Below are positions 43,647-53,087 of a stretch of 64,000 nt of DNA, piece by piece. The first letter of the stretch is position 1, and every line of letters starts with the position of its first letter. The notes under the pieces were generated by a model, which saw only the letters and a list, made by a program, of their open reading frames with translations, had not been told where the DNA came from and ran no database searches. This stretch comes from Janthinobacterium rivuli (GTDB lineage: Bacteria > Pseudomonadota > Gammaproteobacteria > Burkholderiales > Burkholderiaceae_D). The stretch covers positions 248,001 to 312,000 of the forward strand of contig NZ_WFLJ01000003.1 in NCBI RefSeq assembly GCF_009208735.1, read 5' to 3'. Both the position numbers and the translations under genes were made by a program.

Positions 43647-44963
43647 TCAGTTGTGAACCGAGTTCAGCTGACGCGCGATGATGTCGTGGTTGAGCCAGAC
43701 GACGGGCGCTTGCGGTTCCGACATGGCGTGGAACATCAGCGGGCCCGTGCCTTCCAGTACCAAGGAACTCAGGTGGTCGGTGATCAGTTCCTTGCGGTCC
43801 TTGTGCAGCTTGGTGATGTCGTCCGAGGTGCCGATCATGACTTCGGCCAGCTCCGGCGTGTTGTCCATCGGCCAGGCGGCGAAGTTGCGGAACTGCACGC
43901 TAGTGGCGTCGCCGTTGTAGGCGGCGATACGGTCGAGCAAGTCTTGCAGCGAGACGCCGTCTTCCAGCAAGCCCTGGCAGATTTTCCATTGCTCTTCGGC
44001 CCAGGCGCCGCCGCCTTCTTTTTTCAGCGCGTCGAGCAGAGGGAACAGCGACAGTTCCACGCCGACGAAAATGTCGGACGAATTCGTGCGGATTTCCGGG
44101 CAGTTGAAGACGGTGGCCTTGATGCCTTTTTCCCACGCGGCCTTGGCCACGTTTTCCAGGCGCATCTTCGCCAGGCCTTGCGTGTAGTTGCTATACGTTT
44201 GCCACTGGTATTTGCCGTCGATCAAGATCTCGGTGCCGTGGTAGCCGTAGGCGCTGTAGCGCACCTGGCCGCCCGTTTGCTCGATGCGGGCGCGGATGGC
44301 GGCGCTGCCGTCGATCAGGTGCTGCAGGGTATTGGCCGTGACTTCGTCGAAGTTCATCAGGATCAACTTGCCCAGGTCGCTGTCGAGCAGGGCGCGCGAG
44401 GACATGAAGCGCTCGCCGCGGCCTTTGTAGATGCGGTTGGCGATGGCCAGGAAGACTTTGACCTTTGGAATGCCGCCAGCCATGGTGTGGGCGAAATACA
44501 CGTTGCTGCCATCAGGAATCAGGCTGTCCAGCTCGGCCATGGCTTTCGCCACGGAAGCGCTGAAGCGGGCGATGCCGGCTTCGCGGCAGCGTTCGATCTG
44601 TGCCCAGTCCAGCTTGTCTTCCTGCCAGCTTTTCAGGGTCATGTCGGCCAGAAGGGCCGTCGGCGTTGGTTCGCCGGCTGGCGCGTCGAGGTCGAAACCG
44701 GCCATCAGCGGCACATTGATAATGCGCCCGCCCAGGTTGGCTTCCGCTTCGGCCAGCTCTTCCGCGTTCAGCGGGCGCAGCGCCATGTTTTCATCGCGGC
44801 GGCCGACCGTCATGCCGACGATATTCATGCCCGCCTTGCGCGCTTCGTCCAGCAAGCCATTCACATAGCCGCGGCCGAACAGCTCGCCGAACAGCACAAA
44901 GGTGTCGCCCTTGCGGAAGATATTTTTTTGCGGGATGTCTCTTAAGGACGTGATCTCGGTCAT
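43647..44963 (-). CDS. FabMG-like enoyl-ACP reductase family protein
   Basis: 438 residues. The N-terminus GDTFVLFGELFGRGYVNGLLDEARKAGMNIVG has a nucleotide-binding, Rossmann-like look. Other conserved stretches are DGSNVYFAHTMAGGIPKVKVF, RFMSSRALLDSDLGKLILMNFDEV, YSAYGYHGTEILIDGKYQW and NCPEIRTNSSDIFVGVELSLFPLL. I recognise the pattern as the family annotated as FabMG-type enoyl-ACP reductases, named from triclosan-resistant metagenomic clones. Its biochemical role in this organism is not established. Monocistronic, with a 263-bp gap upstream in which no feature stands out. Confidence 0.6.
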   Translation of the reverse strand: MTEITSLRDIPQKNIFRKGDTFVLFGELFGRGYVNGLLDEARKAGMNIVGMTVGRRDENMALRPLNAEELAEAEANLGGRIINVPLMAGFDLDAPAGEPTPTALLADMTLKSWQEDKLDWAQIERCREAGIARFSASVAKAMAELDSLIPDGSNVYFAHTMAGGIPKVKVFLAIANRIYKGRGERFMSSRALLDSDLGKLILMNFDEVTANTLQHLIDGSAAIRARIEQTGGQVRYSAYGYHGTEILIDGKYQWQTYSNYTQGLAKMRLENVAKAAWEKGIKATVFNCPEIRTNSSDIFVGVELSLFPLLDALKKEGGGAWAEEQWKICQGLLEDGVSLQDLLDRIAAYNGDATSVQFRNFAAWPMDNTPELAEVMIGTSDDITKLHKDRKELITDHLSSLVLEGTGPLMFHAMSEPQAPVVWLNHDIIARQLNSVHN

Positions 44964-45226
44964 GGTGTCAATTCATTCAAAAATTAGCAGGGCAGACGAC
45001 TGGTGCGACGGCCCGCTGGTTCAACATAGTTGTAAATTATGCGCCATTTCAGAGTGGAAAATCCTGTTGCGAATGATTCTCGTCTGGAATGGCATCTTCT
45101 TCTTCGTGCAGCTCTTATTCTTTCGCCATGGCGTATTTTACGCTGCCGCGGCGCACAGCGCCCACGGACTGGTCCGGCAGGCGCCGATATTACCTCAGCT
45201 TGGCCGCCCAGGTCAGCAAAATTGAT

Positions 45227-47590
45227 CTAAAACAAATCCTGCTGGCCCGATACGAGGCGCGAAAAATCGTCGCCCAGAAACGGCAATATCGCGTCGGCCA
45301 CCGGCTGCAGCTGGCGCGTCAGGTAGTGGTGGTAGTCGATGGGCGAGCGCTGGGTTTCCAGCGGCTCCGGCCCGGCCACCGTGATGACGTAGCTGATCCA
45401 GCCGCCATTCTGGTATTGCAATGGCCGTCCCTGCGCCAGGTTGTAGGCGTCGGCCGTGCGCGCCGCGCGCACGTGGGGCGGCACGTTGCGCTGGTAGTCG
45501 TCGAGGGGACGGCGCAAGCGCTTGCGGTAGACCAGTAAAGCGTCGAATTCGCCGCGCACCGTGCGCGCCACGTAGTCGCGCACATAGTCCTGGTAGGCGG
45601 CGCGCTGGAAGATGCGCAGGTACAAGGCTTGCTGGAATTGCTGCGCCAGCGGCGTCCAGTCGCTGCGCACGGTTTCCAGGCCCTTGTAGACCATCTGCTC
45701 GCTGCCGTCGGGTTTGCCCACCAGGCCCGCGTAGCGCTTCTTGCTGCCATCTTCCGAGCCGCGGATGGTGGGCATCAGGAAACGCCGGTAATGCGTCTCG
45801 AACTCGAGCTCCAGCGCATTTTCCAGGCCGAACTCGTCGCGCAGGTGCCGCTCCCACCAGGCATTCACGTGCGCCACCAGGGCGCGGCCGATCTTGCCTG
45901 CCTCTTCGTCGCCATGCGTCGTTTTCAGCCACACGAAGGTGGAGTCCGTGTCGCCATAGATCACCTGATACCCTTGCTCGGTGATCAGTTCGCGCGTGCG
46001 GTGCATGATGTCGTGGCCGCGCAGGGTGATCGACGAAGCGAGGCGCGGGTCGAAAAAGCGGCAGCCGCTCGAGCCCAATACGCCGTAAAACGCGTTCATG
46101 ATGATTTTCAGCGCTTGCGACAGCGGCGCGTTGCGTTCGCGCTTGGCCGTCTCGCGCCCCTGCCACACCTGTTCCACGATGGCGGGCAGGCAATGCTTGA
46201 TGCGTGAAAACTGCGCGCCGCGGTAGCCGGGCACGGTATCGGCTTCGTCGCCGCTGGTACCCACCACCAGGCCCACGGGGTCGATGAGGAAGGTGCGGAT
46301 GATGGACGGGTACAGGCTTTTGTAGTCGAGCACCAGCACGGAGTCGTACAGGCCCGACTGCGAATCCATGACGAAGCCGCCCGGGCTGTTGTCGCCGGAC
46401 ACATCGCCCAGGTTGGGCGCCACGTAACCCTGCCGGTGCATCAGCGGCAGGTACAGGTGTTCGAAGGCGGCCACGGAGCCGCCGCTGCGGTCGGCCGCCA
46501 GGCCCGTCACGCTGGCCCGTTCCAATAGAAAAGTCAGCAGCTCGGTCTTGGCGAAGATGCGCGTGACCAGTTCGCAATCCTTGAGGTTGTAGCGGGCCAG
46601 CGCCGGCTTGTCTTCGCGGAAACGCCGGTCGATCTCGGCCATGCGCTGGTAAGGGTTGTCGATGGACTTGCCTTCGCCCAGCAAGGTCTGCGCCACGTTT
46701 TCCAGGCTGAACGAGGAGAAATTCCACGTCGCCGATTTTAATGCTTCGATGCCGTCGATGATCAGCCGGCCCGCCGCGGCGGCAAAATAGTGTTCCTGCT
46801 TGCCGCCATGTTCGCGCCATTCCATCACGGCGCCGCCCCGTCCCAGCTTCAATGGTGTGTTGTAGCGCTCGGCATGTTCCCTGAGCACGCGCAAGTCGAA
46901 CTGCACCAGGTTCCAGCCGATGATGGCGTCCGGATCGTGCTTCGCCATCCACGCGTTCAGGCGTTCGAGGATCTGGGCGCGCGTGGCGCAGTACTCGAGG
47001 TCGAAGTCGCGTTCCTCGTCGACGCCGTTTGGCGGCCCCAGCATGTACACCTGGCGCTGGCCGCAGCCTTCCAGCGCCAGCGAATACAGCTCGCCGTGCG
47101 CCGTCGTTTCGATGTCGAGCGACACCAGTTTCAAGGCGGGGCGGTAGCCGGGCGCCGGCCTCAGCTGCACTTCCTGCCCTGTTTCTCCGCTGAACGATAC
47201 GGGCGCCGTGATGAAACGCTCCATCAGATAGCGCTCGGGCGGGCGGATGTCGGCTTCGTACACGTCGACGCCGTGCGCGCGCAACTGCTTTTCCAGCTTC
47301 AGCAAATGCCGGTATTGCTTGCAGTACAGCCCCAGCACGGGGCGATGGTGGAAATCGCACAGCGACAGGGGCCGCAGCTCGGCATGGCGCTCGCCGCGCA
47401 GCAGCTGTTGCGCCTGTTCCTGCTGCTCCATGGGAAGGAAGGCGACGGCCGTCTGCACGGGCAGGCGCACGTGGCGGGGGCCGCTATCGGTTGCCAGCCA
47501 GAAATCGACCTCCGTACCGGCGGGCGTGTCGCGCCAGTGGCGGGTCAGGATGAAGCCCTGTTCGGGCGGGTGCTGCGTGTTGCCTGTCAT
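45227..47590 (-). CDS. polB: DNA polymerase II (family B)
   Basis: 787 residues, close to Escherichia coli Pol II (783). An N-terminal 3'-5' exonuclease domain has [11 protein letters not shown] (Exo I), [10 protein letters not shown] (Exo II region) and YNLKDCELV (Exo III). Polymerase motifs are [19 protein letters not shown] (motif A), [18 protein letters not shown] (motif B) and [12 protein letters not shown] (motif C with the catalytic Asp pair). Pol II serves translesion synthesis and replication restart. The ATG at 47590 gives the family length. I looked for a LexA box upstream and found none. Confidence 0.95.
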   Translation of the reverse strand: MTGNTQHPPEQGFILTRHWRDTPAGTEVDFWLATDSGPRHVRLPVQTAVAFLPMEQQEQAQQLLRGERHAELRPLSLCDFHHRPVLGLYCKQYRHLLKLEKQLRAHGVDVYEADIRPPERYLMERFITAPVSFSGETGQEVQLRPAPGYRPALKLVSLDIETTAHGELYSLALEGCGQRQVYMLGPPNGVDEERDFDLEYCATRAQILERLNAWMAKHDPDAIIGWNLVQFDLRVLREHAERYNTPLKLGRGGAVMEWREHGGKQEHYFAAAAGRLIIDGIEALKSATWNFSSFSLENVAQTLLGEGKSIDNPYQRMAEIDRRFREDKPALARYNLKDCELVTRIFAKTELLTFLLERASVTGLAADRSGGSVAAFEHLYLPLMHRQGYVAPNLGDVSGDNSPGGFVMDSQSGLYDSVLVLDYKSLYPSIIRTFLIDPVGLVVGTSGDEADTVPGYRGAQFSRIKHCLPAIVEQVWQGRETAKRERNAPLSQALKIIMNAFYGVLGSSGCRFFDPRLASSITLRGHDIMHRTRELITEQGYQVIYGDTDSTFVWLKTTHGDEEAGKIGRALVAHVNAWWERHLRDEFGLENALELEFETHYRRFLMPTIRGSEDGSKKRYAGLVGKPDGSEQMVYKGLETVRSDWTPLAQQFQQALYLRIFQRAAYQDYVRDYVARTVRGEFDALLVYRKRLRRPLDDYQRNVPPHVRAARTADAYNLAQGRPLQYQNGGWISYVITVAGPEPLETQRSPIDYHHYLTRQLQPVADAILPFLGDDFSRLVSGQQDLF

Positions 47591-47723
47591 GGTGCCGAGC
47601 GTGTCTGGTGTACTGGCCTGCACATTACAGCAAGCTGACGCAGGGCGGGGGCGGTTGCGGCTATAATTTTCTGCATCGAAGACGATAACAAGAGCGCATC
47701 GCGCCACACACCCAGGAGACAGC

Positions 47724-49403
47724 ATGCAAGCAATGAGTTATGTACACGGCGCCCACGAGACGCCGTTGATCGGCGAAACGATAGGCGCTTACCTCGACGG
47801 CATCGCCGCCCGCTATGGCCAGCACGACGCCCTGATCGTGGCGCACCAGAATGTGCGCTGGACGTATCGGGAATTCCAGCAACGCGTGCACCGCCTGGCC
47901 GCCGGCTTGCTGAAGCTGGGCTTGCAGCCGGGCGACCGGGTCGGCATCTGGTCGCAAAATTGCGCCGAATGGGTGCTGACGCAGTTTGCCACGGCGAAAG
48001 CCGGCTTGATCATGGTCAACATCAACCCCGCCTACCGCCGTTCGGAGCTCGAATACGTGCTCGACAAGGTGCAATGCAGCGCGCTGATCCTGTCGCCCAG
48101 CTTCAAGTCCAGCGACTACCTGGCCATCGTGCAAGACGTGGTGCCGGACATCGCCCGTTCGCGTGCCGGCGCCCTGCAGTCGCCGCGCCTGCCGCAATTG
48201 CGCCACGTCATCCGCCTGGGCGCGGCCGCCACGCCCGGCATGCACAACTTCGACACCCTGATGGAGGGCATTGCCGACGCCGACCTGGCGCACCTGGAAG
48301 AAGTGAGCGCCACCTTGCAGTTTGACGACGCCGTCAACATTCAGTTCACCTCCGGCACCACGGGCGCGCCGAAAGGCGCCACCCTGACGCACCACAATAT
48401 CCTCAACAACGGTTTCTTCATCGGCGAAGCCATGCGCCTGACCGAGCAGGACCGCCTGTGCATCCCCGTGCCCCTGTATCACTGTTTCGGCATGGTGCTG
48501 GGCAACCTGGCCTGCGTCACGCATGGCGCGGCCATGGTGTTTCCCGGCGAAGGCTTCGACCCGAAAGCCGTGCTGGACACCGTGCAGGCCGAGCGCTGCA
48601 CGGGCTTGCACGGCGTGCCGACCATGTTCATCGCCATCCTCGACCATCCTGACTTCAAGCAATACGACTTATCCAACTTGCGCACCGGCATCATGGCCGG
48701 CTCGCCGTGTCCGATGGAAGTCATGACGCGGGTCATCGAATTGATGCACATGGCCGAGATCACGATCGCGTATGGCATGACGGAAACGTCGCCCGTCAGT
48801 TTCCAGACGGCCATCGAAGACCCGCGCGAAATGCGTGTGTCGTCCATCGGCCGCGTCCATCCGCACCTGGAAGTGAAAATCATCGATGCGGAAGGGCGCA
48901 TCGTGCCGCGCGGCGAAAAGGGCGAATTGCTCACGCGCGGCTATTCCGTGATGCAGGGCTACTGGGGCGACCCGGAAAAAACAGCCGAAGCCATCGACGC
49001 GGCGCGCTGGATGCACACGGGCGACCTGGCCGTCATCGACGCCAACGGCTTTTGCAGCATCGTCGGCCGCTCGAAGGATATGGTGATACGCGGCGGCGAA
49101 AACATCTATCCGCGCGAAGTCGAGGAATTCCTGTACCGCCACCCCAGCGTGCTCGACGTGCAATGCGTGGGCGTGCCGGACGCCAAGTATGGCGAAGAAT
49201 TGTGTGCCTGCATCATCTTGCGTCCGGGCACGCAGGCCACCAGCGACGATATCCGCGCCTTTTGCGATGGGCAGATCGCCTATTACAAGATTCCCCGCTA
49301 CGTGCGCTTCGTCGAGGAATTCCCCATGACGGTGACGGGCAAGATCCAGAAATACCTGTTGCGCCAGCAGGTAGCCAACGACCTGGGCCTGGGTACGCAA
49401 TAA
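47724..49403 (+). CDS. Acyl-CoA synthetase, AMP-binding family
   Basis: 559 residues, ANL superfamily. It activates a carboxylic acid to acyl-AMP then acyl-CoA. Motifs are [18 protein letters not shown] (P-loop, A3), [10 protein letters not shown] (A5), [16 protein letters not shown] sequence (A7, reading [16 protein letters not shown]), [23 protein letters not shown] (A8) and a [11 protein letters not shown]-terminal Lys (A10). Chain-length preference is unknown, medium-chain type by overall resemblance. AGGAGA precedes the ATG. It diverges from polB over 133 bp, which contains a TATAAT at 47662. Confidence 0.92.
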   Translation: MQAMSYVHGAHETPLIGETIGAYLDGIAARYGQHDALIVAHQNVRWTYREFQQRVHRLAAGLLKLGLQPGDRVGIWSQNCAEWVLTQFATAKAGLIMVNINPAYRRSELEYVLDKVQCSALILSPSFKSSDYLAIVQDVVPDIARSRAGALQSPRLPQLRHVIRLGAAATPGMHNFDTLMEGIADADLAHLEEVSATLQFDDAVNIQFTSGTTGAPKGATLTHHNILNNGFFIGEAMRLTEQDRLCIPVPLYHCFGMVLGNLACVTHGAAMVFPGEGFDPKAVLDTVQAERCTGLHGVPTMFIAILDHPDFKQYDLSNLRTGIMAGSPCPMEVMTRVIELMHMAEITIAYGMTETSPVSFQTAIEDPREMRVSSIGRVHPHLEVKIIDAEGRIVPRGEKGELLTRGYSVMQGYWGDPEKTAEAIDAARWMHTGDLAVIDANGFCSIVGRSKDMVIRGGENIYPREVEEFLYRHPSVLDVQCVGVPDAKYGEELCACIILRPGTQATSDDIRAFCDGQIAYYKIPRYVRFVEEFPMTVTGKIQKYLLRQQVANDLGLGTQ

Positions 49404-49420
49404 ACTTTTCGCCAGCACAT

Positions 49421-49461
49421 AAAAAAACACCGGGACGCTCGCGCGGCCCGGTGTTTTTTTA
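49421..49461. terminator. Bidirectional terminator
   Basis: 14-bp arms AAAAAAACACCGGG and CCCGGTGTTTTTTT with a 12-nt loop. A- and T-runs on both sides serve the converging acyl-CoA ligase and PEP-CTERM genes. Confidence 0.9.
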
Positions 49462-49478
49462 TTGCTTCAGCGTAAAGC

Positions 49479-50459
49479 TCAAGCCATCGCGGCTTGTGGT
49501 GCGCGCGCTGGCGTGCGGCGGCGCATGAAGGCCAGCACGCCCAGGCCGGCCAGCAGCATGGCGTAGGTGCCTGGCTCAGGTACGGCCGAGACGTTGACCG
49601 TGTTGAAGCCGGAACCGTTCATTGCGACATGGCCATAATTGATCGAGCTGACCGAATTGGCGATCAGGGTGCCGTTCATGTCGCCCGAACCCGAGAACGC
49701 GGCGTTCGGCGCCAGGATGCTGCCGTTGATGCCGACGTTCTGCAGGCTGGTGGTGGTGGCGTTGGCGAAGTTGAACAGCGTGCGGTTGGCGAAACTGGCG
49801 AAATTGTCGAAGCCGCCGCTCATGGTGATATTGGTGGCGGTGCCGTTGATGATGATGCTGGCCGTGCTTTTCAGCGAGGACAGGTCCAGGGTCAGGTTAT
49901 GCAGGTTCGACGCATCGATGTTGAAAATATTCACGTCGGCGTTGACATTGCCCACCAGGGTCATGTTGCCGTACTGCGAGATCACGGTGCCGTTCGATTG
50001 CAGCTTGGCCACGTCGCCCGACAAGGTCGTCAGTTGCTGCTTGGCGCCCGCGAAATCCAGGGTGGAGGCATTGCCCTTGCTAATGTTGTTCGTTGGGAAC
50101 CATTGTGGTGCCGTCAGGGTGGCATTGGGGTTGCTGACGCCGTACACGGCCGAACCGCTGAGCGTGCCCCAGCCCGTGTTCAGGTTGCCGCCAGCGACCA
50201 TCGAATTGACGGCGCTGCCCGGCTTTTTATTCGTGCCGACGTTGTAGTTGTCCAGGTAGATATTGCCGCCAGCGGCAATGCTGCCGCCGACGCTGGTGAA
50301 GCCGCTGCTGCCGCTGCTGCCGATGTTGCCAAAGATAAAGGCCGAGTAGCCATTGGCGACGCCGAGGTCGACCACGGTGGCTTGCGCTGAGGCGCTGAAG
50401 GAGAAGGCGAACAGGGCGGCGCTGATGAGCGGCAAGGTGCGGGTGCTAAATAATGTCAT
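49479..50459 (-). CDS. PEP-CTERM protein with choice-of-anchor A domain
   Basis: 326 residues. A signal peptide ends SASAQA. The body is a beta-rich choice-of-anchor A domain (VDLGVANGYSAFIFGNIG, GGSIAAGGNIYL, NILAPNAAFSG-like SILAPNAAF). The C-terminus VPEPGTYAMLLAGLGVLAFMRRR is a PEP-CTERM sorting signal: PEP motif, transmembrane helix, Arg cluster. Such proteins are cut by an exosortase/EpsH and linked to exopolysaccharide production. No exosortase lies in this window. The ATG at 50459 has GAGA upstream; 50471 is possible. Confidence 0.9.
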   Translation of the reverse strand: MTLFSTRTLPLISAALFAFSFSASAQATVVDLGVANGYSAFIFGNIGSSGSSGFTSVGGSIAAGGNIYLDNYNVGTNKKPGSAVNSMVAGGNLNTGWGTLSGSAVYGVSNPNATLTAPQWFPTNNISKGNASTLDFAGAKQQLTTLSGDVAKLQSNGTVISQYGNMTLVGNVNADVNIFNIDASNLHNLTLDLSSLKSTASIIINGTATNITMSGGFDNFASFANRTLFNFANATTTSLQNVGINGSILAPNAAFSGSGDMNGTLIANSVSSINYGHVAMNGSGFNTVNVSAVPEPGTYAMLLAGLGVLAFMRRRTPARAPQAAMA

Positions 50460-50623
50460 GGACGATCTCATGGTGAATTGGGGGACGAATAGGGCGGGAA
50501 AGCAAGACACCGCCATCGCGCAGCCGGCTATTATAATCTAAAAAGCAATTCTAGTTCAATTTAGGTAATTAACTATATTTTAAAGCAACATTTTTCCGTC
50601 GTTAATGATTATCTGGTGGACAT

Positions 50624-50651
50624 AAAAAAACCGGGGCTGGCCCGGTTTTTT
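50624..50651. terminator. Terminator after the glycosyltransferase gene
   Basis: AAAAAACCGGG / GCTGG / CCCGGTTTTTT hairpin, symmetrical. On the minus strand it ends the glycosyltransferase transcript 6 nt past its stop. Confidence 0.88.
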
Positions 50652-50656
50652 GTTGC

Positions 50657-52381
50657 TTACCTGACGCGCTGGTACAGGCGGAAACGTTCCACGTCATCCG
50701 TGGGGCGGCGCCCCTCCCACAGCTTGATCCAGTCCGCGCCATGGTGTTCGGGCAGTTTTTCCTTGCTGTCGGGAACTTTGATGCTGTCTTGCAGCAAGAA
50801 CACATCGCACTGCTGCTGCCCCACGCTGGCAAACGGCAGATGGCCGAAGTAGGCGAACGAGGCGCGCTGTGCTGCGCCGACGTTGCTGTTGATGCATTTG
50901 CTGTTTGGCGGCAGGTGAATGGAAATCTGGTGCGCCACGCTGGCGTAGCTCTTGCTGTAGTTCAGCGGCGGCAGGAACAAGGTCATGATCAGCACCCAGA
51001 TCAGGATCAGGCCGCCGGACGACAGGACCACGGCGCGCCACAGCACGGCCGGCTGGCGCGAGATGCGCCAGTGCACCAGCGCCACCCAGCCCGCGCTGGC
51101 GCAGGCGGCCACGAAGAAGGCCAGCAAGTCCAGCTCGGGCTTGAAGCCGGGCATGAGTTTCAGGGCGTTATGCGCCAGTTTTGGCGGCCAGCCGGTCAGG
51201 ATGGCGAACCAGAACAGCCACAGCGCGAGGGCGCAGATGGTCAGCACCATCACCGAGAACCAATCGATGGCGTTGATGGCGCCCCGTTTCATGGTCAGCA
51301 AGCCGAACGCGGCCATCACGGCCAGCGGCGGCAGCAGCGGCAGCAACTGGCTCGGGTCGGGATCGGGATGGCACAGGCCCAGGATGGCCAGCATGGCCAC
51401 AAAGGTCAGCGGCACGACGATGTGCAGCACGTGGTGCTGGCGGCGCCAGGCATACACGGCCCAGGCGGCGAAGGGCCACGCGGGCCAGAAGAACCAGATG
51501 CCGACACGCAAGAAATACTGCACGCTTTTCAGGCTCGGGGCGCTGAACTGGCGGAAATTCCACTCCATCCACGCTTGCAGCGGCGAATGGCCATACGGTT
51601 GCAGCAGTTCGCCCGGCAGCAGCCAGACGAGGGTCAGCGCGGCGCCGATCAGGATGGCCAGCGCCAGGTGGCGCACGCTGCGCAGCAGCGGCAGGCGCAG
51701 GAAGACGGTGCATAGCAGCAGGGCGATGCTCAGCGCCGCCGGCGTGATCCAGCCGCGCGCGAGGGTCAGGCCGCCCAGCGCCAGGCCCAGCAGGGCAGCA
51801 TTGCGCACGGACGGGCCTTCCACGTAGCGCACGGCGCGGTACAGCAGATACGCCATCAGGGATACGTACAGCGCTTCGGCCGTGATGTCGTGGCTGTGCT
51901 GCAGCAGGCCCAGGCAGCCCAGATAGATGAGTACGGCGGCATCGGCCAGGGTGCGGCCGAAGTCGTCCGGCTCGGGCTGGCCGCCGAAGGCCAGGCGCAG
52001 CGGCTGGGCGTCGTTGCGGCGGCCCAGGTTGAAGGCGGTGTACCAGACGGACAGGGTGCTGACGACGAAGATGCCGATGGTCGACATGCGCGCGCCGAAG
52101 ACGTCGCCGTCGATCCAGCCGAACAGCTTGATGAAAATGGCGCCCAGCCAGAAGGCCAGCGGGCCCTCATCGGGCAGGGACAAGCCGGCCACGTTGGGCC
52201 ACAGCCAGTCGTTCAGGCCGCCATGCGCCATGGTCCACATGAGGCCGAAACTGGCGGCGTCATCGTTCTTCCACGGTTCGCGGCCGATCAGGCCAGGCAG
52301 GATGTACAGCAGGCCGAGCGCAAACAAGGCCCATCGTGGCAGCGCGAGTGTGGCAGCGGCGGGAAGGCGGACTGGCTTCAT
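50657..52381 (-). CDS. ArnT-like membrane glycosyltransferase (GT39/GT83 type)
   Basis: 574 residues with about eleven hydrophobic helices and a soluble C-terminus of about 90 residues. The first periplasmic loop has REPWKNDDAASFGLMWTMAHG, the Asp-containing motif (position of the catalytic Asp in ArnT/PMT enzymes). Later come SLPDEGPLAFWLGAIFIKLFG and HSHDITAEALYVSL. Such enzymes move a sugar from a polyprenyl phosphate donor to lipid A or protein. Neither donor nor acceptor can be named here. It lies between the PEP-CTERM gene and rpmE2, alone on its transcript. Confidence 0.83.
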   Translation of the reverse strand: MKPVRLPAAATLALPRWALFALGLLYILPGLIGREPWKNDDAASFGLMWTMAHGGLNDWLWPNVAGLSLPDEGPLAFWLGAIFIKLFGWIDGDVFGARMSTIGIFVVSTLSVWYTAFNLGRRNDAQPLRLAFGGQPEPDDFGRTLADAAVLIYLGCLGLLQHSHDITAEALYVSLMAYLLYRAVRYVEGPSVRNAALLGLALGGLTLARGWITPAALSIALLLCTVFLRLPLLRSVRHLALAILIGAALTLVWLLPGELLQPYGHSPLQAWMEWNFRQFSAPSLKSVQYFLRVGIWFFWPAWPFAAWAVYAWRRQHHVLHIVVPLTFVAMLAILGLCHPDPDPSQLLPLLPPLAVMAAFGLLTMKRGAINAIDWFSVMVLTICALALWLFWFAILTGWPPKLAHNALKLMPGFKPELDLLAFFVAACASAGWVALVHWRISRQPAVLWRAVVLSSGGLILIWVLIMTLFLPPLNYSKSYASVAHQISIHLPPNSKCINSNVGAAQRASFAYFGHLPFASVGQQQCDVFLLQDSIKVPDSKEKLPEHHGADWIKLWEGRRPTDDVERFRLYQRVR

Positions 52382-52462
52382 CGATAATCGGTATCAGAAT
52401 GGTGGCAAGACGCGACGAATGGCGTCGGGTATGCGCGAGTATAAAGTAAAGCGGCCAAAGAC

Positions 52463-52490
52463 AAAAAAGGCAGCCGTGGCTGCCTTTTCT
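52463..52490 (-). terminator. Terminator of rpmE2
   Basis: Read on the minus strand: AGGCAGC / CACG / GCTGCCT followed by TTTTTT. It lies 44 nt beyond the rpmE2 stop. A palindrome TTTTTGCCGCA/TGCGGCAAAAA lies between the two. Confidence 0.82.
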
Positions 52491-52533
52491 CTGGTAGCCG
52501 AAGCTGCCCTTTTTTGCCGCAATGCGGCAAAAA

Positions 52534-52803
52534 TTAGCCTGCTGCGACTGCGGTTTTCGAACCAACCGAACCGAACTTCTGACGGAACTTCTCGACGCGA
52601 CCAGCGGTATCGACGATTTTGTGCTTGCCCGTGAAGAATGGGTGCGATTCAGCCGAAACCTCGATCTTCACCAGTGGGTATTCTTTACCGTCGTGGGTGA
52701 TTTTTTCGCGGGTTTGGATGGTCGAGCGGGTAACGAATTTGAAATCGCACGACAGATCGTGGAAAACAACTTCGCGGTATTCTGGATGGGTATCGACTTT
52801 CAT
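52534..52803 (-). CDS. rpmE2: 50S ribosomal protein L31 type B
   Basis: 89 residues. [19 protein letters not shown] and [29 protein letters not shown] are the type B L31 signature. It lacks the CxxC zinc-binding cysteines of type A, so it is zinc-independent. GAGAGAAG lies before the ATG at 52803. A strong promoter at 52907-52935 gives a leader of about 95 nt. It sits downstream of trxA and rho, same strand. Confidence 0.95.
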   Translation of the reverse strand: MKVDTHPEYREVVFHDLSCDFKFVTRSTIQTREKITHDGKEYPLVKIEVSAESHPFFTGKHKIVDTAGRVEKFRQKFGSVGSKTAVAAG

Positions 52804-52906
52804 GGTCTTCTCTCTAGTTTGGTAGCCAAACAGCACTTCGTCGGTCGTCCAGCTTCTTGACCCGATTGCCGATCACTTGCCAGGGTTTAAAATAATGCAA
52901 CCGTCG

Positions 52907-52935
52907 ATTATATAGCGCTTTCGGGCGGACGGCAA
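52907..52935 (-). promoter_or_regulatory. Sigma-70 promoter of rpmE2
   Basis: On the minus strand: -35 TTGCCG (52930-52935), 17-bp spacer, -10 TATAAT (52907-52912). The -35 hexamer directly abuts the U-run of the rho terminator. Confidence 0.72.
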
Positions 52936-52961
52936 TAAAAAAGCCGCTCGATGAGCGGCTT
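52935..52961 (-). terminator. Terminator of rho
   Basis: On the minus strand: AAGCCGCTC / ATC / GAGCGGCTT followed by TTTTA. It lies about 125 nt beyond the rho stop, so the 98-bp hairpin repeat is part of the rho 3' untranslated region. Confidence 0.85.
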
Positions 52962-52989
52962 GCACTACGATCCTGCACCGGGGAGGGAG

Positions 52990-53087
52990 AAACCGTAGCG
53001 AGCAGGCCGCAGTTGCGATCGAGTAGCGCAACCGTACAAAAGTACGGTGAGCAACGGAAATCGCAAATGCGGTCGCGCAGTAGGTTT
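52990..53087. repeat. 98-bp dispersed hairpin repeat, copy 1
   Basis: Starts AAACCGTAGCGAGC and ends CGCGCAGTAGGTTT. A core hairpin ACCGTAC-AAAA-GTACGGT (53031-53048) sits at the centre. A long stem pairs GCCGCA and TTGCGAT (53006-53019) with ATCGCAA and TGCGGT (53060-53073). Aligned without gaps to copy 2 (59335-59432), about 70 of 98 bases match, and the differences in the stems are largely compensatory. It begins at the rho stop codon, overlapping it by 2 nt. Confidence 0.85.

Noticed and set aside
47591..47723. Possible LexA box upstream of polB, as polB is SOS-controlled in Escherichia coli
   Set aside because: CTG and CAG triplets are present but with spacings of 7 or 12, not the CTG-N10-CAG arrangement.
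52804..52906. Zur operator before the zinc-free L31 gene
   Set aside because: No AT-rich Zur-type palindrome is visible in the leader or over the promoter; this type B L31 is probably the main copy and constitutive.
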